Shown here: positions 58,668-64,000 of the stretch, one piece after another | Layout: every line of letters starts with the position of its first letter | Position numbering within the stretch: position 1 is the first letter of the stretch | Assembly (NCBI RefSeq): GCF_021183625.1 | Contig: NZ_CP089214.1 | Span: forward strand, 4,340,001-4,404,000 | Source of the DNA: Nocardia asteroides | GTDB taxonomy: Bacteria > Actinomycetota > Actinomycetes > Mycobacteriales > Mycobacteriaceae | Reading direction: 5' to 3' | Length of the DNA: 64,000 bases | Position numbers and translations under genes: made by a program | Notes under the pieces: generated by a model | Database searches by the model: none | What the model was told of the DNA's origin: nothing | What the model saw: only the letters and a program-made list of their open reading frames with translations

Positions 58668-59447
58668 CTACTCGCCGGTGAAGACCGCCTTGCGCTTCTC
58701 CGCGAAGGCCCGCGGCCCCTCCTTGGCGTCCTTCGTCTTGAAGACCGCCATCCCGACCTCGCCGTCGATCTTGAACGCCTCGTCCTCCGGCATCCCCTCG
58801 GTCTCCCGGATCGTGCGCAGAATGGCCTGCACCGCCAGCGGGCCGTTCCCGGCGATCACGTTCGCGATCTCCAGCGCCTTGTCCAGCGCGCCACCGTCTG
58901 GCACCAGGTAGCCGATGAGCCCGATCTCCTTGGCCTCCGCCGCGGTCAGGTGCCGTCCGGTGAGCAGAATGTCGGCCGCGATCGTGTACGGCAGCTGGCG
59001 CACCAGCCGGACCGCCGACCCGCCGAGCGGGTACAGCCCCCAGCGCGCCTCGGAGACGCCGAACTTCGCGCCCTCGCCCGCGATCCGGATATCGGTGGCC
59101 TGCAGGATCTCGGTGCCGCCCGCGATGGCCGCACCCTCCACCGCCGCGATCAGCGGTTTGCGCAGCCGGCGCCCCTTGAGCAGCGCGGGCAGCGTGGTGG
59201 CGTCGAATCCGCCGCTGAAGCTCTCGCCCGGGTGCTTCTTGGTCATGCCCTTGAGATCGGCGCCCGCGCAGAAGGCGCCACCCGCGCCGGTCAGGATCGC
59301 GACCCGGATCTCCGGATCCTCGTCCACCTGGTCCCAGGCATCGAGCATGATGCCCATCATCTCGGTGGTGAGCGCGTTCCGCGCCTCCGGTCGATTCAAG
59401 GTGACGATGAGGACGTGGTCCCGCTTCTCGACGAGGCACTGCGCCAT
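58668..59447 (-). CDS. echA19: Enoyl-CoA hydratase EchA19
   Basis: 259 residues. Crotonase: VTLNRPEARNALT, GAFCAGADLKGM, AAVEGAAIAGGTEILQATDIRIAG, FGVSEARWGLYPLGG. In Mtb EchA19 (Rv3516) hydrates steroid-24-enoyl-CoA during side-chain beta-oxidation. It is divergent from fadD19, the same as in Mtb. CAGGAGAA lies before the ATG. Confidence 0.92.
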   Translation of the reverse strand: MAQCLVEKRDHVLIVTLNRPEARNALTTEMMGIMLDAWDQVDEDPEIRVAILTGAGGAFCAGADLKGMTKKHPGESFSGGFDATTLPALLKGRRLRKPLIAAVEGAAIAGGTEILQATDIRIAGEGAKFGVSEARWGLYPLGGSAVRLVRQLPYTIAADILLTGRHLTAAEAKEIGLIGYLVPDGGALDKALEIANVIAGNGPLAVQAILRTIRETEGMPEDEAFKIDGEVGMAVFKTKDAKEGPRAFAEKRKAVFTGE

Positions 59448-59483
59448 ATCGGGTTCTCCTGACTTCTGAGGCTTGTCAGAAAC

Positions 59484-59497
59484 AGTAACACGTTCTA
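59484..59497. promoter_or_regulatory. KstR operator between echA19 and fadD19
   Basis: AGTAACACGTTCTA has the full core and last half of the KstR consensus; only the first T is missing. TATTTT (59496-59501) is the -10 element of fadD19, overlapping it, and 7 nt separate it from the GTG start. Confidence 0.72.
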
Positions 59498-59508
59498 TTT
59501 TTAGCTCT

Positions 59509-61152
59509 GTGAGCTACAACATAGCGGATCTCGTCGAACACGCCATCGATCTCATGCCGGACCGGATCGCCCTGGTCGACGACGTCCGGGAGATCAGCTA
59601 CGCCCAGTTGGAGGAGCGGGCCAACAAACTGGCTCACCACCTGCTCGAACAGGGCGTGCGTCCGGGCGACAAAGTCGGCATCTACTCGCGGAACACGATC
59701 GAGGCCGTCGAGGCCATGATCGCGGTCTTCAAGGCGCGGGCGGTGATGATCAACGTCAACTACCGCTACGTCGAGAACGAGTTGCAGCACATCTTCGAGA
59801 ACTCGGACATGGTGGCGCTCGTGCACGAGCGGCGCTACGGCGACAAGGTCGCGGCGGTCCGGGCGAAGGTGCCCGCGCTGCGCACGCTCGTCGTGGTGGA
59901 GGACGGCACCGAGACGCCGTACCCGGAGGGCGCCGTCGAGTACGAGGCCGCGCTGGCCGCGGCGAGCGGCGAGCGGGATTTCGGCGAGCGCTCGCCGGAC
60001 GACCTCTACATGCTCTACACGGGAGGCACCACCGGCCTGCCGAAGGGCGTCATGTGGCGCCAGGAGGACGTGTGGCGGGTGCTCGGCGGCGGCATCAACT
60101 TCATGACCGGCGAGTACGTCAAGACCGAGACCGAGCTGGCCGAGCAGGGCGCCGCGAGCCCCGGGCTGACCCGCTTCCCGATCCCGCCGATGATCCACGG
60201 CGGCTCGCAGTGGGCCAGTTTCCAGAGCCTGTTCAGCGGCGGCAAGCTGGTGATGATCCCGGAGTTCAGCGGGCACGGCGTGTGGCAGCACATCGACCGG
60301 CACACCATCAACGTCGTCTTCATCACCGGCGACGCCATGGCGCGGCCCATGCTGGACGCGCTGATCGAGGGCAACCCGGAGACCGGGAAGCCGTACGAGC
60401 ACTCCGCGCTCTACGCGCTGGCCAGCTCCGCGGCGCTCTTCTCGCCCAGCCTCAAGGACAAGTACCTGGAGCTGCTGCCGAACACCATGATCACCGACTC
60501 GATCGGCTCGTCGGAGACGGGTTTCGCCGGGCTCAGCGTGGTCGCCAAGGGTAGTGCGTCCGACGGCGGGCCGCGGGTCAAGATCGACGCCTCCACCTCG
60601 GTGCTCGGCGAGGACGGCAAGCCGGTCGAGCCCGGTTCCGGCCAGATCGGCATCCTGGCCCGCAAGGGGTTCATCCCGCTCGGCTATTACAACGACCCGG
60701 TGAAGACCGCCGCGACCTTCCGCGAGTACGACGGAGTGCGCTACTCCATCCCCGGCGACTACGCGCGGGTCGAGGAGGACGGCTCGGTCACCATGCTCGG
60801 CCGCGGCTCGGTGAGCATCAACTCCGGTGGCGAGAAGATCTTCCCCGAGGAGGTCGAGGGCGCGCTCAAGGCACACCCGGATGTCTTCGACGCGCTGGTG
60901 GTCGGGGTCGCGGACGAGCGCTGGGGGCAGCGCGTGGTGGCCGTGGTGCAGCCGCGCGAGGGCGCCAAGCCCACCCTGGCCGAGCTGCACCCGACGATGT
61001 GCGAGAGCATCGCCAGGTACAAACTGCCGCGCAGCCTGTGGTTCGTGGACGAGATCAAGCGGTCGCCCGCGGGCAAGCCGGACTACCGCTGGGCCAAGGA
61101 CCAGACCGAGGCACGGCCCGCCGACGAGCACGCCGAGGCGACCGGCAAGTAG
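59509..61152 (+). CDS. fadD19: Steroid-24-oyl-CoA synthetase FadD19
   Basis: 547 residues from GTG 59509, matching Mtb FadD19 (548). AMP-forming synthetase: YTGGTTGLPKGVMW (P-loop), GSSETGFAG, SIPGDYARVEEDGSVTMLGRGSVSINSGGEKIFPEEVE and the catalytic Lys in SPAGKPDYRW. It activates the steroid side-chain carboxylate with CoA. The start is predicted leaderless. The following thioesterase-like gene is 65 nt downstream. Confidence 0.94.
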   Translation: MSYNIADLVEHAIDLMPDRIALVDDVREISYAQLEERANKLAHHLLEQGVRPGDKVGIYSRNTIEAVEAMIAVFKARAVMINVNYRYVENELQHIFENSDMVALVHERRYGDKVAAVRAKVPALRTLVVVEDGTETPYPEGAVEYEAALAAASGERDFGERSPDDLYMLYTGGTTGLPKGVMWRQEDVWRVLGGGINFMTGEYVKTETELAEQGAASPGLTRFPIPPMIHGGSQWASFQSLFSGGKLVMIPEFSGHGVWQHIDRHTINVVFITGDAMARPMLDALIEGNPETGKPYEHSALYALASSAALFSPSLKDKYLELLPNTMITDSIGSSETGFAGLSVVAKGSASDGGPRVKIDASTSVLGEDGKPVEPGSGQIGILARKGFIPLGYYNDPVKTAATFREYDGVRYSIPGDYARVEEDGSVTMLGRGSVSINSGGEKIFPEEVEGALKAHPDVFDALVVGVADERWGQRVVAVVQPREGAKPTLAELHPTMCESIARYKLPRSLWFVDEIKRSPAGKPDYRWAKDQTEARPADEHAEATGK

Positions 61153-61217
61153 CCGGGTCTTCTCACGGGCCGTCGCGCGGGGACGCGCGGCGGCCCGTTG
61201 TTTCTGTGGAGGGTGAG

Positions 61218-62072
61218 ATGAGTCTTCCGTGGGCGTTCTTCGAGCGCACCGCCGAGCGGGCGTTCACGCCGCTGGCCATGGCGGCCAGCGCGTGGTCGCC
61301 GGACATGGTGAACGGGCCCGCGCTCTGCGGGCTGCTCGCCGAGTGTCTGGACCGGGAGTACGGCTCGCCGGAGTTCGTTCCGGCCCGGCTCACCGTCGAC
61401 CTCTTCCGCCCGACCCTGCGCAAGCCGCTCGAGATCGCGACCGAGGCGGCGCGCACCGGGCGGCGGATCGTGGTCGCCGACGCCGAGCTGCGGCAGGACG
61501 GCAAGGTGGTGGCGCGGGCGAGCGCGGTCTTCCTGCGCCGCTCCGAGCAGCCGCCCGGTGCGCTCTGGACCCGCGCCGAGCAGCCCGCACCGCCGCCGAC
61601 CGAGCTGCGCTCCGGTACCGACACGCACATCTGGGGTAGCGACGCGCACCCGTCGGGGTGGAGTTCGCAGCTCGGTGAGCACCAGAACGACAGCCGCAAG
61701 CGCTGCTGGCAGGAGCCGGTCTCGGTGCTGCGGGACGAGGTGACCGGGCCCTTCGCGGCCGCCGCGATCATCGGGGAGTCGACCAGCCTGATGACGAACT
61801 GGGGGAGCGAGGGGGTCGGGTTCATCAACGGCGATCTGACGCTCGCGCTGGCCCGGTTGCCGCGCGGGAAGTCGCTCGGGGTCGAGGCGGACAACCACAT
61901 CGGCGTCGACGGGGTCTCGGTCGGCACCGCCACGCTCTTCGACGCCGACGGTGTCTTCGGCAGCTGCATCGTCACCGCGGTCGCCAACCCGGCGGCTCAG
62001 GTGGATTTCTCCCGAGGCAACGAAGTCGTCGACGCTCGGAGCCGCGCCGCCGCCGAGCGGCGCGGAGCGTGA
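61218..62072 (+). CDS. Acyl-CoA thioesterase-like double hot-dog protein
   Basis: 284 residues with GAGGGTGAG before the ATG. Two hot-dog-like halves: ARLTVDLFRPTLRKPLEIATEAARTGRRIVVADAEL and the second half LTLALARLPRGKSLGVEADNHIGVDGVSVGTATLFDADG, as in TesB/PaaI-type acyl-CoA thioesterases. Located after fadD19, it may release CoA from steroid acyl-CoAs. No Mtb counterpart comes to mind at this place. Confidence 0.75.
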   Translation: MSLPWAFFERTAERAFTPLAMAASAWSPDMVNGPALCGLLAECLDREYGSPEFVPARLTVDLFRPTLRKPLEIATEAARTGRRIVVADAELRQDGKVVARASAVFLRRSEQPPGALWTRAEQPAPPPTELRSGTDTHIWGSDAHPSGWSSQLGEHQNDSRKRCWQEPVSVLRDEVTGPFAAAAIIGESTSLMTNWGSEGVGFINGDLTLALARLPRGKSLGVEADNHIGVDGVSVGTATLFDADGVFGSCIVTAVANPAAQVDFSRGNEVVDARSRAAAERRGA

Positions 62073-62187
62073 GTTCAGCGATGGCGCTGTAGCCGTTTCC
62101 CGGTTCGCTACAGCTCGATCCGCAGCGCCTCCCCGGCGGGGGACGACCGGACAGGGGCGTCCGGGCGAACACGCTTGCGCCAGCCGG

Positions 62188-62204
62188 TGGTACCACTCGG
62201 TACC
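62188..62204. promoter_or_regulatory. Twin GGTACC operator of the RHH-Doc module
   Basis: Two GGTACC palindromes (62189-62194 and 62199-62204) start 10 bp apart, one helical turn, in the antitoxin promoter. TACCAT (62201-62206) is a possible -10 that ends 6 nt before the ATG, predicting a leaderless message. This fits autoregulation by the ribbon-helix-helix antitoxin. Confidence 0.6.
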
Positions 62205-62212
62205 ATGGGCGT

Positions 62213-62410
62213 ATGGCCGGCTTGAACATCCGCTTCTCGGACGACGAACTCGACGCCCTGCGGCAGCGCGCCGAGGCCGAGGGGACGAGCATGCAGCAGT
62301 TCGTGCGCAACGCGGTGATCACGGCGATCAGCGAGCGGGCGCGGATCTTCAACGAGGCGGCGGACCATGTCCTCCGAGCGAGTGAGGAGCTCAACCGGAG
62401 GCTGGCGTGA
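62213..62410 (+). CDS. Ribbon-helix-helix antitoxin
   Basis: 65 residues. NIRFSDDELDALRQRAEAEGTS is the RHH strand-helix-helix of CopG/FitA-type antitoxins; the C-terminal helix (RARIFNEAADHVLRASEELN) would bind the toxin. Ends in a 4-nt overlap with the Doc toxin gene (GTGA). Confidence 0.85.
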   Translation: MAGLNIRFSDDELDALRQRAEAEGTSMQQFVRNAVITAISERARIFNEAADHVLRASEELNRRLA

Positions 62411-62784
62411 TCGAGTACCTCACGCTGCCCGAGTTGCTTGGTCTCGCGCAGCGGCTCGGGACACCGGAGGTCCGTGATTACGGCCTGCTCGATTCCGCAC
62501 TGGCCCGGCCGCGGACCAGCGTCTTCGGCCAGGATGCGTACGCCGACCTCTGGCACAAGGCGGCGGCGCTGATGGAATCGGTGGCCCGCAATCACGGCCT
62601 CGTCGACGGCAACAAGCGGCTCGCCTGGTACGCGACCTGGGTATTCCTGCACCTCAACGGCTATCCGCTCGATCCCGGGTTCGACGTGGACCGGGCCGAG
62701 CGGTTCGTGCTCGCTGTCTGCCAGGGCGAGTTCGGTGTTCCGGCCATCGCAGCCGAGTTGCCGAGCTTCGCGGCGACCCCCTAG
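62407..62784 (+). CDS. Doc-type (Fic fold) toxin
   Basis: 125 residues from GTG 62407. The Fic signature reads HGLVDGNKRLAW (consensus HxFx(D/E)GN(K/G)R), with Leu replacing Phe; the rest (ITLPELLGL, RTSVFGQDAYADLWHKAAAL) is as in Doc. Doc phosphorylates elongation factor Tu and stops translation; the RHH antitoxin blocks it. Its stop codon overlaps the convergent fadE27 stop by 3 nt. Confidence 0.9.
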   Translation: MIEYLTLPELLGLAQRLGTPEVRDYGLLDSALARPRTSVFGQDAYADLWHKAAALMESVARNHGLVDGNKRLAWYATWVFLHLNGYPLDPGFDVDRAERFVLAVCQGEFGVPAIAAELPSFAATP

Positions 62785-63884
62785 ACCGCGGCGATATCGG
62801 CGCGGTCGGCGAAGAGGGCGCCGATGGCGCGGAGGTGGTCGGTGGCGCCGCCGAGGGCGAACTCGTTGTGCTTGGCGGCGATGAAGTAGCTCTGCACGAT
62901 GTGGTCGCGGTCGATCCCGACACCGCCGTGCACGTGCACCACGGTGTGCGCGACCCGGTGCCCGGCCTCGGCGGCCCAGAACTTGGCGGTGTGCACGGCG
63001 CCCGCCGCGTCCAGCCCCTCGGCCAGCTGCCAGGCCGCCTGGGTGACCGCGAGCCGCAGCCCCTGGATGTCGATGTAGGCGTCGGCGAGGCGCTGCGCGA
63101 CGGCCTGGAAGCTGCCGACCGGCTTGCCGAACTGCTCGCGCTCGCGGGCATACCCGGCCACCAGCTCCAGCGCCCGCTCCAGGGTGCCGAGCTGCAGCGC
63201 GGCGAGCCCGAGCCAGGCGCGCAGCCGCAGCCAGTCGAGCACGCGCGCACCGTCTTCCACGGTGCCGACCAGCTCGGCGGGGGCATCGGCGAGCGCGACC
63301 AGGTACTCCGGGCTGCGGTCGACCACCAGCTGCTCGGTGATCGTGACGCCTGCCCCGGCGGGGTCGATGAGCGCGACGGCGACCGCGTCGCCCACCGCGA
63401 CCGGGACGAGGATCCGCTCGGCCTGCGCCGCGAACGGCACCGTGATCAGCTCACCGGTCACCGTCAGCGCGGCGCCGTCGGCCCGCGCGGTGGCGGCCGG
63501 AACCCCGCCCCAGTTCCGCTCCTCGGCCAGCGCGACGGTGAGCAGCGCCCGCCCGGCCAGCTCGCGCTGGGATTCGGAGCCGAACTCGGCGAGCGCACCG
63601 GCCCCGAGCACCGCGGACCAGAGGTACGGCACCGCCGCCACGTGCTTGCCGAGCTCGCGCAGCACCGCGGTCTGCTCCAGCACGCCGAAGCCGTTCCCGC
63701 CGACCGACTCGGGCAGCGTCGCCGCGGCCACGCCGGCCTCGGTCAGCGCCGCCCAGAGCGGCTCGTCGAAGCGGACGGCGGCGGTGTCGAGTTCGCGCAG
63801 CCGGTCGGCGGTGACGAGCTTGCCGCACACCTCCGCGGTGAGCCTGCCCAGATCCTGCTGCGCCTCGGTGGGGGTGAAATCCAT
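62781..63884 (-). CDS. fadE27: Acyl-CoA dehydrogenase FadE27
   Basis: 367 residues, size and features of Mtb FadE27 (ChsE5). LPESVGGNGFGVLEQTAVL, YAREREQFGKPVGSFQAVAQRLADAY and VVHVHGGVGIDRDHIVQSYFI. It makes an alpha2beta2 enzyme with FadE26 for the first side-chain dehydrogenation of C27 steroid-CoA. FadE26 lies immediately upstream on the same strand. Confidence 0.9.
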   Translation of the reverse strand: MDFTPTEAQQDLGRLTAEVCGKLVTADRLRELDTAAVRFDEPLWAALTEAGVAAATLPESVGGNGFGVLEQTAVLRELGKHVAAVPYLWSAVLGAGALAEFGSESQRELAGRALLTVALAEERNWGGVPAATARADGAALTVTGELITVPFAAQAERILVPVAVGDAVAVALIDPAGAGVTITEQLVVDRSPEYLVALADAPAELVGTVEDGARVLDWLRLRAWLGLAALQLGTLERALELVAGYAREREQFGKPVGSFQAVAQRLADAYIDIQGLRLAVTQAAWQLAEGLDAAGAVHTAKFWAAEAGHRVAHTVVHVHGGVGIDRDHIVQSYFIAAKHNEFALGGATDHLRAIGALFADRADIAAV

Positions 63885-63926
63885 GGTTGTTCGACCTCTC
63901 CGGGGGAGTTCAGCGGGCGGCGGTGT

Positions 63927-64000
63927 TCAACGGGCAGCGGCGGGTTGGCGCAGCGCGGTCATGGCGATGATGTCGCGCTGCACCTCGTTGGTGCCGCCGC
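63927..64000 (-). CDS. fadE26: C-terminal end of FadE26 (partial)
   Basis: Only the last 23 complete codons and stop are in the window. The sequence GGTNEVQRDIIAMTALRQ is the terminal motif of full acyl-CoA dehydrogenases; the gene runs off the window's end. Its place directly upstream of fadE27 (42 nt gap) matches Mtb fadE26-fadE27. Confidence 0.8.
   Translation of the reverse strand, partial: GGTNEVQRDIIAMTALRQPAAAR

Noticed and set aside
1..64000. tRNA, rRNA, IS element or phage integrase
   Set aside because: No cloverleaf sequence, transposase or integrase reading frame was noticed in reading both strands.

Overview
This window is high-GC actinobacterial DNA, most likely from a Nocardia. 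The evidence is the pairing of a helix-turn-helix/DUF5753 regulator with DUF397, an ESX-type EspG/PPE-like group, an MAB_1171c-type membrane protein with an ImmA/IrrE protease and an EspR-like regulator, and above all a long steroid (cholesterol) catabolic region that matches the Mycobacterium tuberculosis KstR/KstR2 regulons gene by gene. Assignments were made by reading the protein sequences against remembered family features; no database search was run.

Layout. 1-4.6 kb: accessory and housekeeping genes (a small prim-pol-like operon, XRE/DUF5753 + DUF397, DUF4870, aat, a HicB-like protein, an epimerase). 4.65-9.7 kb: hsd4B-kstD diverging from a KstD-like flavoprotein and hsaE, with KstR-type operators between them. 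9.7-12.98 kb: a toxin-antitoxin-like pair and unrelated enzymes. 13-18.2 kb: hsaADCB (steroid ring A/B degradation) diverging from kshA and its small partner, with two KstR sites. 18.2-22.2 kb: cupin, DUF427, TetR, hydrolase, MFS transporter. 22.3-31.8 kb: the KstR2 regulon, with fadD3-ech-fadE31-fadE32-fadE33 diverging from fadE30-ipdF-kstR2-fadA6 across a canonical KstR2 site. 31.8-39.5 kb: an island of XRE regulator, unknown proteins and ESX-associated genes. 39.5-44.8 kb: the second KstR2 block (ipdC-ipdB-ipdA-echA20 diverging from two SDR genes). 44.9-48.5 kb: repeat-rich secreted protein, ImmA/IrrE, membrane protein, EspR-like regulator. 48.85-64 kb: the side-chain block (fadA5 diverging from cyp125; DUF35-ltp4-ltp3-LLM-NTF2 diverging from a second LLM gene; echA19 diverging from fadD19; a RHH-Doc toxin-antitoxin; fadE27 and the end of fadE26).

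How they work together. CYP125 oxidises the sterol side chain. FadD19, FadE26/27, EchA19, FadA5 and Ltp3/4 belong to side-chain activation and beta-oxidation. KstD and KshA open ring B, HsaAB/HsaC/HsaD/HsaE degrade rings A/B, and FadD3, FadE30, IpdF, EchA20, IpdC, IpdAB, FadA6 and FadE31-33 degrade the remaining C/D rings. Operons are extremely compact (ATGA/TGATG/GTGA overlaps), and several promoters place the -10 element 6-11 nt before the start codon, which predicts leaderless or nearly leaderless mRNAs.

Notable absences compared with M. tuberculosis gene order, inside this window: hsaG/hsaF beside hsaE, kshB beside hsaA, fadE28-fadE29-chsH1-chsH2-ltp2 beside cyp125, fdxB beside fadA6/ipdC, and nat beside hsaB.
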